A stretch of DNA of 64,000 bases, from NCBI GenBank assembly GCA_023418055.1, contig JAEZDP010000064.1, positions 4,011-68,010 on the forward strand. The letters are read 5' to 3'. The DNA is from Acidobacteriota bacterium. Its GTDB lineage: Bacteria; Acidobacteriota; Vicinamibacteria; Vicinamibacterales; Vicinamibacteraceae. Below the pieces are notes generated by a model that was not told the origin of the DNA, made no database searches, and worked only from the letters and a program-made list of their open reading frames with translations. The stretch's first letter is position 1; each line of letters starts with the position of its first letter. Below are positions 16,019-24,565 of the stretch, piece by piece. A program made the position numbers and the translations under genes.

Positions 16019-18089
16019 CGCGCTGGCCCGGCAGACGTGATGCCGAAGGCCGGCTCGACGCCGAGGTGCAGTTCCATCTCGACGCGCGGGTCGCCGACCT
16101 CGTGGCCGTCGGGATGAGCCTGGAGGCGGCCCGGTCGCAGGCACGACGCGAGTTCGGCGGACTCGAGCAGGTGAAGGAGGCCTGTCGCGACCAGCGCGCC
16201 ACTCGCTGGCTGGGCGACGCCTGGCGTGACGTTCGTGCACCGAGCGCACGCTCAGCGTGGGCCCGACGATCGCCGACTCCAGCGCCGGCTGGTGGCTGGC
16301 CGCCATGACGCGGCTGCCCGATGGGTGGACCGACGCGCAGCTCGACGCGCGGCTCGATGCCCTGGCGCCCGCGCTCTTCCGCGAGACGCTGCCCGAGCAG
16401 TACCGCCCGGAACTGGCCGAGCGCTACTTGAACTTCGGGTTCACCGTGATCCATGCCGGCACCGGCGTCTCGTCGCTGCGCACCCAGTTCTCCGGACCGC
16501 TGGTGCTGCTCGGCTCCATCACCGGTCTCGTGCTGCTCATCACCTGCGCCAACCTCGCCAACCTGCTGCTGGCGCGGGCGAGCCACCGGGAGCGCGAGTT
16601 GGCCGTGCGCCTGGCGATCGGTGCTTCGAAGACCCGTCTGTTGCGTTACAGCGCGGCCGAAGCGATCGTGCTGGCCCTGGCAGGCGCGGTGCTCGGCACC
16701 GGCGTCGCCTTCGGCCTGAGCCGGTTCCTGGTCGACGCGCTGAGCAGCGCGAACTCGCCGGTGTATCTCCTGCTCGAGATGAACTGGACGCTGCTCCTGT
16801 TCACCGCCGCCACCGCGACCGCGACGGCGCTCGTGTGCGCGATCGCTCCAGCACTGCGCGCGACCCGGGTGCCGCCGACCGCGGCCCTGCGCGACGGGCT
16901 CCGTGCGTCGGCGTCGAGTGGCGCCATGTCGTGGCGCCGCGTGCTGATCGTCGGCGAGGTGGCGCTCACGTTGGTGCTGCTCGTGGGGGCGTTGTTGTTC
17001 GCCCGCAGCCTGAGCAACCTGCAGCGGGTGGACGTCGGCTTCGACCCCGAAGGCCTCGTGGAGGTCAGGGCGGAACTCGACCGGCTGCCGGATGCGGCCG
17101 CGCGCCACGGAGCCGTGCGTGATGCCATGGCGGAACGCTTCGCGGCCCGTCCCTGGATCACCGAGTTCGCCGAAGCGGCCTACATGCCCATGGGCGGTTC
17201 GACCTGGAACGACACCATCGACGTCAGCGGCCTCAACCGCACCGACATCGACAGCCAGCTCAATCGTGTGGGCATCGACTACTTCGCGATGCTCGGCGTG
17301 CCGTTGCTCGAAGGCCGGCGCTTCACCGAACAGGACCGCGTCGACACGCCGCCGGTGGCCATCGTCAACCGCGCCTTTCGCGATCGGCACCTGCCGGGGC
17401 AGTCCGTGATCGGACGGCAGGTCCGCTTCCTGAGTGAACCCGAGGTGACCTACGAGGTGGTGGGCGTCGTGGGCGACACGAAGTACGCCAACGTGCGCGA
17501 GGACGACCCCTCGATCATCTTCGTCGCGGCCCTGCAGGACCCGGATCCTGGCACGGCGGTGCAGATGTTGCTGCGCTCGTCGCTCGAGCCGGCCGCAACC
17601 GTGACCGCCGTGGGGCGGGAACTGTCGGCCGTGTCGCCGGCCCTCGTATTCCGCACGCGCGTGCTGACCAGCGTCATCGACGACATGCTGCGCATCGACC
17701 GCCTCCTCGCGGCCCTCTCGGTCGCCTTCGGGATGCTCGCGGTGCTGCTGGCGGGCGTCGGGCTCTACGGCGTCATCGCGTACATCGCCGCCGCGCGGGA
17801 GCACGAGATCGGCATCAGGCTCGCGCTGGGTGCCTCACGACCGCACGTCGTCGGTCGGGTGGTGCGTGACACGGCGTGGCTTGTCGCCGGCGGCATCGCC
17901 CTGGGCCTTGGCGGCGCCCTGCTCGGCGCGCGCCTCGTCGAGAGCCTGCTGTTCGGCCTCGAGAGCCGCGACCCGGCCAGCTACATGGCGGCACTGCTGC
18001 TGCTGGCCGGCGTCGGTCTCGCCGCGAGTGTCGTACCGGCCTGGCGCGCCTCGCGGACGAGCCCGATGAAGGCCCTGCGACAGGAATGA
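16015..18089 (+). pseudogene. ADOP-type (MacB/FtsX-like) permease with internal deletion and frameshift
   Basis: The first piece (frame 1, 16015 to about 16240) encodes the ADOP N-terminal prefix, ending WLGDAWRDVR. That motif normally precedes the first transmembrane helix and the periplasmic MacB core. Instead the homology jumps to frame 3 and resumes in the second half of the first MacB core (SVGPTIADSSAGWWLAAMTRL). It continues through both FtsX domains to the normal C terminus (ASVVPAWRASRTSPMKALRQE). Complete ADOPs are about 800 residues, so roughly 250-300 residues including the first helix are missing. The downstream part is intact for 610 codons and might still be expressed from an internal start such as 16257, but a full permease cannot be made. 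Confidence 0.85.
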
Positions 18090-18110
18090 GGTCGGGGCGT
18101 CACGGCCGCC

Positions 18111-18929
18111 TCAGGCCGGCGGTCCTTCCTCCGGCAGGGGCGGGCGCACGCCCTGCCGGCCGCGTTCGCCGAGCACCGCCCACGGGTGCGGCGTCTTGCG
18201 GGGCACGAGGCCGAAGGCGTCGATGGTGCGGCCCCGCACGTACGCCAGCGCCTCCTCCACGTCGTCGGTGACGAGCAGCAAATCGAGGTCCTCCGGGCTG
18301 ATGGTCTTCTCCTTGACCATGAGCCCGAGCTGGTCGAGCAGCGGCGTCCAGTAGTCGCGGCCCATCAGCACCACGGGGAAGTTCAGGACCTTGCCCGTCT
18401 GTATCAGCGTGAGCGCTTCGAAGAGCTCGTCGAGGGTGCCGATGCCGCCGGGCAGCGCGACAAAGGCGTACGAGTACTTGAAGAGCAGCACCTTGCGGAC
18501 GAAGAAGTACTCGCAGGTGACCCAACGATCGAGGTAGCGGTTGGCGGCCTGCTCGAAGGGCAGCTTGATGTTGCAGGCGACCGACCAGCCGCCGGCCTCC
18601 TTCGCGCCGCGGTTGGCGCCCTCCATCACGCCCGGGCCGCCGCCGGTCATCACGGTGAAGCCGATGCGGCTCAGGCCGGCCCCCACCTCGCGCGCCAACT
18701 GGTAGTAGGGATGGTCTTCGTGGAAGCGGGCCGACCCGAAGACCGTGACGCAGGGGCCCGCAAAGTGCAACGTGCGGAACCCGCGCAGGAAGTCGCGGAC
18801 CGTCTGGAACAGAATCCGCAGCTCGCGGCGACGCGAGTGCGGCCCCTGGAGCATGACGCGGTCGGCGCCGTTGAGCGGGCGTGTGGCGCCCGCGGGCGCA
18901 GCGGCGGCGTCGGACGTGGCAGGAGACAT
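18111..18929 (-). CDS. LOG family protein (TIGR00730-type nucleotide phosphoribohydrolase)
   Basis: 272 residues. The Rossmann-like LOG fold shows CVTVFGSARF at the first strand, GFTVMTGGGPGVMEGANRGA, and the signature ALPGGIGTLDELFE (PGGxGTxxE), which carries the catalytic residues. Characterised members cleave nucleoside 5'-monophosphates at the N-glycosidic bond, for example in cytokinin activation or purine recycling. The ATG at 18929 is used; a TTG 18 nt farther upstream is possible. A GACAAT hexamer ends 6 nt before the ATG, so this mRNA may also be leaderless. The gene lies just downstream of the isomerase-like gene on the same strand. Confidence 0.9.
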   Translation of the reverse strand: MSPATSDAAAAPAGATRPLNGADRVMLQGPHSRRRELRILFQTVRDFLRGFRTLHFAGPCVTVFGSARFHEDHPYYQLAREVGAGLSRIGFTVMTGGGPGVMEGANRGAKEAGGWSVACNIKLPFEQAANRYLDRWVTCEYFFVRKVLLFKYSYAFVALPGGIGTLDELFEALTLIQTGKVLNFPVVLMGRDYWTPLLDQLGLMVKEKTISPEDLDLLLVTDDVEEALAYVRGRTIDAFGLVPRKTPHPWAVLGERGRQGVRPPLPEEGPPA

Positions 18930-18965
18930 GCGGCCATTGTCCCCCAACCACGTCCGTCGAGGCGA

Positions 18966-20129
18966 TTACAGCGCCTTGAGCACCTCACCGAGCATGTGCC
19001 GTGCCCCTTCGACCCCGTCCCACGGGCCATCTTCGTACTCCAGCGCGATGATGCCCTTGAACCCGTGGTGGTTCATGATGCGCACGCAGCGCTGCAGGTC
19101 CACGTTCTCCCAGCGGTCCCAGTACTTGGCGTGAACGGTCGTGTGCGTGTAGGGCATCACGGCCTCGAGGCCGTGGTAGAGCAGGTACTCGTGCTCCCAG
19201 TTGCAGAAGTCGGGTGACGCCTCGCAGTAGGGGTGGTTCACCTCGTCGAGGATGATCCGCATGTTGGTGGGATCGGCGCTCAGGCCCCAGTGGTTCTCGA
19301 GCGTCACCTTGACGCCGACCTTTCCGCCGTAGTCGGCCATCTCCTTGAACGACTCGATCGCGTTGGCCAGGTACTTGACGATCTCGTCGTTGCGCGGGTA
19401 GCCCGTCGTCGCGCTGGCCTGCGGGACGATGCGCGGGCCACCGGTGTTGACGCGCATCGTCTTGGCGCCGATGCGCGCCGAGCCGTCGAGCCACTTCTTC
19501 GCCACCTCGACGCCGGCCTTGCGCTCGGCCGCATCGAGCACCGAGATGTTGCGCGGGGCGTTGTTCGACACGTGGTGCACGAGCACCCCGGTCTTGGCGC
19601 AGTTGTTGGCGAGCGTGTCGAGCCAGGCCTTCGCGCTCGGCAGCGACGGGTCGAACTCGTAGACGGTGCGCGTCTGGCCGTTGCCCATCGTGACCTGTGT
19701 CTGCGCGTACATCGAGTCGTCGGTGACGTCGCCGAAGAGCGACGACCACACGTCGGTGTGCCACACGCCGGGGAAGTTGTCGCGCGTCCACTGCGGGTAG
19801 TCGAGCAGCGTGATCTCGCCGTACTTCTTCTTCATGGCGTCCGCGCGCGCCTGCGCCTCGGCGTTGCCGCCCATGCCTCCGCCCTGCCGCGGCCGCTGCT
19901 TGAACAGCGTGCGATGGGGGTAGGTGTTGGTCGCGATGCGCGCGAGCTTCTCCTGCTCGGTGAGCGGACGCTGGTCGACCGCAGTGGCCGCCGCCGCCTC
20001 GCGGCCCGCCAGGCCTCCGGCCAACAGGCCGCCTGCCAGCGCGGCGGTCGTACCCTTCAGGAAGTGCCGGCGCGCCGGATCGGAAGTCGTGGGGCGGTCC
20101 CCGTGATCGTGTCGTGTGGAATCAGTCAT
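18966..20129 (-). CDS. Tat-exported sugar phosphate isomerase/epimerase-like TIM-barrel protein
   Basis: 387 residues. A twin-arginine signal sits about 20 residues in (DPARRHFLKGTTAALAGG), with export cleavage after an Ala-rich stretch. The rest resembles the xylose-isomerase-like TIM barrel (AP endonuclease 2 family): YGEITLLDYPQWTRDNFPGV, AKTMRVNTGG, VKVTLENHWGLSADP with the metal-binding Glu, and KGIIALEYEDGPWDGVEGAR near the end with another acidic ligand. Exported proteins of this family are common in Acidobacteria and Planctomycetes, and their substrates are unknown. The ATG at 20129 lacks a clear Shine-Dalgarno sequence; a TTG 36 nt upstream is an alternative. Confidence 0.83.
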   Translation of the reverse strand: MTDSTRHDHGDRPTTSDPARRHFLKGTTAALAGGLLAGGLAGREAAAATAVDQRPLTEQEKLARIATNTYPHRTLFKQRPRQGGGMGGNAEAQARADAMKKKYGEITLLDYPQWTRDNFPGVWHTDVWSSLFGDVTDDSMYAQTQVTMGNGQTRTVYEFDPSLPSAKAWLDTLANNCAKTGVLVHHVSNNAPRNISVLDAAERKAGVEVAKKWLDGSARIGAKTMRVNTGGPRIVPQASATTGYPRNDEIVKYLANAIESFKEMADYGGKVGVKVTLENHWGLSADPTNMRIILDEVNHPYCEASPDFCNWEHEYLLYHGLEAVMPYTHTTVHAKYWDRWENVDLQRCVRIMNHHGFKGIIALEYEDGPWDGVEGARHMLGEVLKAL

Positions 20130-20347
20130 GGAGGGATCTGTCGTTGAAAAACGCGGATTGGCCAACGGAGTGATGAACGACGCCCGGCACCCCGGCGTTT
20201 CGTGGAGAGCCGTCGGCTACGCCCAGGTGCGGCGCCGGTCCGGCCCGGCCGCGCCTGATATGCTGCGTCGCTGTAAGCGCACGGCGGCTGCCCGACGTAG
20301 AGGCCAGCGAACGTGTCGCGCCACTCCCCGGGAGACGAGGCCCCCGC

Positions 20348-21634
20348 ATGACCTCACTGTTACAGCGATTCTTCAACGTCCGGCGTGAGGAAGTGGCGCC
20401 GCTGCTCGCCGCCGCCTTCTTCTTCTTCTGCGTGCTGACCGCGCTCATGATGCTGCGTCCCGTGCGCGACGCGCTCGGCATGCAGCGCGGCATCGAGGCC
20501 ATCCGCTGGCTGTTCATCGGGACGGCAGTGATCACGCTGGCCGTCAACCCCGTTTTCGGCTGGCTGGTGAGCCGCTTCAGGCGCATCGTGTTCATCGCCG
20601 TCACGTACCTGTTCTTCGCGCTCAGCCTCGTGGGCTTCTGGGCCCTCATCGTGTTGACGCCGCAGGCGGTGGGCGAGACCAGCGGACAGGTCTTCTACGT
20701 GTGGTTCAGCGTGTTCAATCTGTTCAGCACGATGGTGTTCTGGGCGCTGATGGCCGACCGCTTCACCCTCGAGCAGAGCAAGCGCCTGTTCGGAGCCATC
20801 GCCGTGGGCGGCACGCTGGGCGCGATCGCCGGGCCCTGGCTGGCCACGATGCTCGCCGAGCCACTCGGCACGCCGACGTTGCTGCTCGTGGCGGCCGGCT
20901 TCCTCGGATGCGCCATCGGCGCCGCCTGGCTCGTCACCCACCTGCAACCGTCGCCCGCACACGCCGGCGAACCTTCGGCAGCGGCTGCCGCAGACGACCG
21001 CGCGGTCATCGGCGGCAGTGCCTGGGAAGGCCTCGCCGCCGTGGCACGCTCGCCGTATCTCCTCGGCATCTCGGGCTACGTGCTCGTGATGACCGTGATG
21101 GCGACCTTCATCTACATGACGCGCCTGGCCATGGTCGATGCGCTCGGCGACACGGTGGACGAGCAGACGCGGATGTTCGCGCAGATCGATCTCTTCACCC
21201 AGGTCACCACCCTCGTGTTGCAGGGCCTCGTCACGGGCCACCTGATGAAGCGGTTCGGCGTCGCCGTGGCGCTGATGATTCTGCCGGTCGTGGTCTCGCT
21301 CGGGTTCATCGGCCTGGCCATGGTGGGCTCATTTGCCGTGCTCATCGTGTTCGAGGCCACCTTCCGCGCCCTGCAGCGTGCCGTCACGCGCCCAGCTCGC
21401 GAGACGCTCTTCACCGTGGTGAGCCGCGAGGACAAGTACAAGTCGAAGGCCGTGACCGACACGTTCGTCTACCGCGGCGGCGACGTGCTCGGGGCCTGGA
21501 CCGAAGGCGGCGTGCGTGCGCTCGGCTTCGCGCTGGCGGGACTGGCCTCGGTGGCCGTCCCCCTGGCGGTCATCTGGATGGGGCTGGGGGTCTGGCTGGG
21601 GCGGAAGCAGGAGGCGTTGCAGCAGTCGCGGTGA
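20348..21634 (+). CDS. NTP/NDP-exchange (Npt1/Npt2-type) or MFS-like transporter
   Basis: 428 residues with about 12 transmembrane helices. The pattern REEVAPLLAAAFFFFCVLTALMMLRPVRDALGM at the N terminus, VWFSVFNLFSTMVFWALMADRFTLEQSKRLFG and RPARETLFTVVSREDKYKSKAVTDTFVYRGGDV matches the bacterial relatives of ATP/ADP translocases, which exchange nucleotides in intracellular bacteria. In free-living Acidobacteria the substrate is unknown. A TATGCT -10-like element lies at 20259, about 80 nt upstream. The 3' end overlaps the convergent DUF2231/LRR gene by 65 bp. Confidence 0.8.
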   Translation: MTSLLQRFFNVRREEVAPLLAAAFFFFCVLTALMMLRPVRDALGMQRGIEAIRWLFIGTAVITLAVNPVFGWLVSRFRRIVFIAVTYLFFALSLVGFWALIVLTPQAVGETSGQVFYVWFSVFNLFSTMVFWALMADRFTLEQSKRLFGAIAVGGTLGAIAGPWLATMLAEPLGTPTLLLVAAGFLGCAIGAAWLVTHLQPSPAHAGEPSAAAAADDRAVIGGSAWEGLAAVARSPYLLGISGYVLVMTVMATFIYMTRLAMVDALGDTVDEQTRMFAQIDLFTQVTTLVLQGLVTGHLMKRFGVAVALMILPVVVSLGFIGLAMVGSFAVLIVFEATFRALQRAVTRPARETLFTVVSREDKYKSKAVTDTFVYRGGDVLGAWTEGGVRALGFALAGLASVAVPLAVIWMGLGVWLGRKQEALQQSR

Positions 21635-23096
21635 CGTTGGCATGGACGGTCAGATCCGGCCGGCTGACGGCAGTGGCCGCCACCCCCTCGGCGGTCACGC
21701 CGGTGTTGCCTGCGTACACGGCCTGTAACGACCTGGCCGACGCCAGGTGCTCGAGTCCCGCGTCGGTGACCCGCGTGCCGTACACGTTGACCGACGACAG
21801 ATGCTGGAGGCCGGCGACCGCGTCGAGGCGCGCGTCGGTCACCGCGGTGCGGTCGAGGTGCAGGCGGGTCAGGTGCGGAAAGCGCGCCAGCAGCGCGACT
21901 CCCTCGTCGGTGATGGCCGTCCCGCCCAGGTCCATCCACGTGATGTGAAGGGCCAGCGGCACCAGGGCTTCGAGTGCGGCATCGTCGAAGGCGACGCCGG
22001 AGCCTCGGGCCTCCACCTGGAGCCAGTCCACCCCTTCGGCCAGGCGGCTCACGGGCAGGCCTGACGCGGCCAGGCGGTCGAGGGTCGCGTCGTCGAGTGG
22101 ACCAGCCTCCACGGCCAGCAGCGCCGGCCCGTCGAGCGACAGGTTGCCGACACGCACCTGGATGGCAGGCATCACCTCCGGCGCGATCTCCACGTCGGCG
22201 AGCGTGTGCGTGAACGACGCACCGGCGTCCACCCACCAGCGCAGGACGGAGGCGTCGGCCGCGGGCATCGGCGCGCTCGACTTGGGGGGCATCGCATCCT
22301 TGTGGACGGGCGGCAGCCACAGGCGCCTGATGAGGTCGCTGGCGTTGGCCTGGCCGGCCACGAGCACGGCGCCGGTGCGTCCGCCCGCCAGGATGGTGTC
22401 CGGGGTGTCGAGGCGGAGGTCGCCATTGGCCTTCGAGGGCCCGTGGCAATCGACGCAGTGCTCCTGCAGCACCGGCTTCACCAGCGCGTCGTACACGACC
22501 ACCTGCGCGGGCTGGACGCTGCGCGCCTGGACCAGCGCCGACTCGGCGCCGAACCAGCGTGCGAAGGGTGCGGGGAGGCGCTCGGTGAGGTAGCCCTCCC
22601 CGTGGGTCAGGGTGCCGCCGAGATGGCCCACCAGTCCGAGCAGCACGACCCCGGCGGCGACCAGCACGTCCGACGCCGCCTGAAGACGCACGTCGCCACG
22701 ACGCGACGCGCGCCAGGCGGACAGCGCCGCTGCGGCGGCGAGTGCCGCCACGACGTAGCCGAGCCGCTGGTGCCAGAGGAACGTGTCGCCGCCGTAGCCG
22801 CCCTCGGCCGAGAGGGCCTGCCCGGCCGCCACCGCCGCGACGGCGCCGAAGGCCGCCACCCCGAGCACCGGGACGATGGCGCTGCGGGCCACGGCGTGCC
22901 GTCCGGACCGCGCCAGCCCCACGAGCACCGCCGCCGCGACGAGGGCGCCGATCGGGAGGTGGACCAGCGCCGGATGGAAACGCCCGACGAAGCCGACGAG
23001 CGCCATGCGCTCGCGCGGCCCGACGAGGACGGCCGCCGCCACGACGACCACGACGGCCAGCAGGGCCCAGGCCCAGCGCGGAAGGCGTCGGATCAC
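21570..23096 (-). CDS. DUF2231-like membrane protein with planctomycete-type cytochrome and leucine-rich repeats
   Basis: 508 residues in three parts. About residues 1-165 are membrane-embedded with the FHPALVHLPIGALVAA motif of DUF2231. About 195-300 form a PSCyt1-type haem domain with VLQEHCVDCHGPSKANGDLRL (CxxCH) and a distal KDAMPPKSSAPMP carrying the axial Met. About 330-490 hold irregular leucine-rich repeats (LDGPALLAVEAGPLD, THLRLDRTAVTDARLDAVAG-like units). It is the last gene of the coupled operon starting near 31441, and its ATG overlaps the stop of the DUF1501 gene (ATGA). The 3' end overlaps the convergent transporter gene. Function unknown. Confidence 0.85.
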   Translation of the reverse strand: MIRRLPRWAWALLAVVVVVAAAVLVGPRERMALVGFVGRFHPALVHLPIGALVAAAVLVGLARSGRHAVARSAIVPVLGVAAFGAVAAVAAGQALSAEGGYGGDTFLWHQRLGYVVAALAAAAALSAWRASRRGDVRLQAASDVLVAAGVVLLGLVGHLGGTLTHGEGYLTERLPAPFARWFGAESALVQARSVQPAQVVVYDALVKPVLQEHCVDCHGPSKANGDLRLDTPDTILAGGRTGAVLVAGQANASDLIRRLWLPPVHKDAMPPKSSAPMPAADASVLRWWVDAGASFTHTLADVEIAPEVMPAIQVRVGNLSLDGPALLAVEAGPLDDATLDRLAASGLPVSRLAEGVDWLQVEARGSGVAFDDAALEALVPLALHITWMDLGGTAITDEGVALLARFPHLTRLHLDRTAVTDARLDAVAGLQHLSSVNVYGTRVTDAGLEHLASARSLQAVYAGNTGVTAEGVAATAVSRPDLTVHANVTATAATPPASAPARPPAPSR

Positions 23097-24565
23097 GCGA
23101 GGAGTCCAGGCACCACGTGCCCGTGGACGTCGGTCAGGCGGTACCGGCGCCCCTGGTGCCTGAACGTCAGGCGCTCGTGGTCGACGCCGAGCAGGTGGAG
23201 CAGGGTGGCCTGGAAGTCGTGCACGTGGACGGGGTCACGCACGACGTTGTAGCCGAACTCGTCGGTCTCGCCATACACCGAGCCAGCCTTGACGCCGCCG
23301 CCGGCCATCCACACCGTGAAGCTGCGGGGATGGTGGTCACGCCCGTAGTTGTCCTTGGTGAGCTTGCCCTGCGAGTAGTTCGTGCGGCCGAACTCACCAC
23401 CCCAGATGACCAGCGTGTCATCGAGCAGCCCGCGCTGCTTCAGATCCTGCACGAGCGCCGCGGACGCCTGGTCCACCGACTTCGTCATGATCTGGATGTC
23501 CTTGGGCAGGTTGCCGTGCTGGTCCCAGCCCTGGTGATAGAGCTGAATGAAGCGGACGTCGCGTTCGGCGAGACGACGCGCGAGCAGGCAGTTGGCCGCG
23601 TAGGTGCCGGGAATCCTGGCGTCCGGGCCATACATCTCGAACACGCTATCGGGCTCGTCGGCCACCGTCATCGACTCGGGCACCGAGGCCTGCATGCGGT
23701 AGGCCATCTCGTACTGCGCGATGCGGGCGTTGATTTCGGGATCGAGCACGCGGGCGTGCTGTTCCTCCTCGAGCGCGCGGAACGTGTCGAGCATGCGTCG
23801 GCGGCTCTCGCGGTCGAGCCCCGCCGGGTCGTTCAGGTACAGTACCGGGTCCTTGCCGCTGCGCACCTGCACGCCCTGATGTTGCGAGGGCAGGAAGCCG
23901 CTGCCCCAGAGGCGCGAGTAGAGCGGCTGATCGCCCGATCGCGCCCGCGACAACAGGACGATGAAGGCGGGCAGGTTCTGGTTCTCCGACCCGAGCCCGT
24001 AGGACAGCCACGAGCCCATGGCCGGCCGGCCGGCCAGCTGCGACCCCGTCTGCACGAAGGTCACGGCCGGGTCGTGGTTGATGGCCTCGGTGTAGAGCGA
24101 GCGGACGATACAGAGGTCGTCGACGATGCGCGAGGTGTGCGGCAGCAGGTCGCTCATCCAGGCGCCGCTCTGCCCGTACTGTGCGAACTCGAACTGCGAG
24201 CCGGCCAGCGGAAACGACTTCTGGTGGGCGGTCATGCCCGTGAGGCGCTGGCCCATGCGGATGGAGGCCGGCAGTTCCTCGCCGTTGAGCTGCCGCAGCT
24301 TCGGCTTGTGTTCGAACAGCTCGAGCTGCGACGGGCCGCCGCTCTGGAACAGGTAGATCACCCGCTTCGCGCGCGGCACCACGTGCCGCATGCCCGGCAC
24401 GTGGGCGCTGCCGGCCGTGGCAGGCGCCGGCGACGCGCCCGCCTGGCCGAACAGCTGCATCGGATCGAGCAGCGACCCCAGCGCCGCGCTGCCGAGCCCG
24501 AGGCTCGCGGCCGACAGGAAGTGCCGGCGGGTCGCGTTGAACTTGAGGTCGCGTAGTTCCTTCAT
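23093..24565 (-). CDS. DUF1501 domain-containing Tat-exported protein
   Basis: 490 residues. The N-terminal twin-arginine signal reads NATRRHFLSAASLGLGSAALG. DUF1501 (sulfatase/alkaline-phosphatase-superfamily-like fold) features follow: AKRVIYLFQSGGPSQLELFE, GSWLSYGLGSENQNLPAF, RFIQLYHQGWDQHGNLP, and DDTLVIWGGEFGRTNYSQG with GRDHHPRSFTVWMAGGGVK near the end. In Planctomycetes and Verrucomicrobia these genes regularly pair with PSCyt1-DUF1549-DUF1553 genes, exactly as here, which implies a joint exported or envelope system whose biochemistry is unknown. Both ends overlap neighbours by ATGA, so expression is tightly coupled. Confidence 0.93.
   Translation of the reverse strand: MKELRDLKFNATRRHFLSAASLGLGSAALGSLLDPMQLFGQAGASPAPATAGSAHVPGMRHVVPRAKRVIYLFQSGGPSQLELFEHKPKLRQLNGEELPASIRMGQRLTGMTAHQKSFPLAGSQFEFAQYGQSGAWMSDLLPHTSRIVDDLCIVRSLYTEAINHDPAVTFVQTGSQLAGRPAMGSWLSYGLGSENQNLPAFIVLLSRARSGDQPLYSRLWGSGFLPSQHQGVQVRSGKDPVLYLNDPAGLDRESRRRMLDTFRALEEEQHARVLDPEINARIAQYEMAYRMQASVPESMTVADEPDSVFEMYGPDARIPGTYAANCLLARRLAERDVRFIQLYHQGWDQHGNLPKDIQIMTKSVDQASAALVQDLKQRGLLDDTLVIWGGEFGRTNYSQGKLTKDNYGRDHHPRSFTVWMAGGGVKAGSVYGETDEFGYNVVRDPVHVHDFQATLLHLLGVDHERLTFRHQGRRYRLTDVHGHVVPGLLA

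Noticed and set aside
16225..16260. Frame change in the ADOP gene explained as a simple sequencing frameshift
   Set aside because: Restoring the frame would still leave about 250-300 expected residues missing, so a real deletion is needed.
18935..18947. TTG start at 18947 for the LOG-family gene
   Set aside because: It adds only six unconserved residues with no better ribosome site; the ATG at 18929 is simpler.
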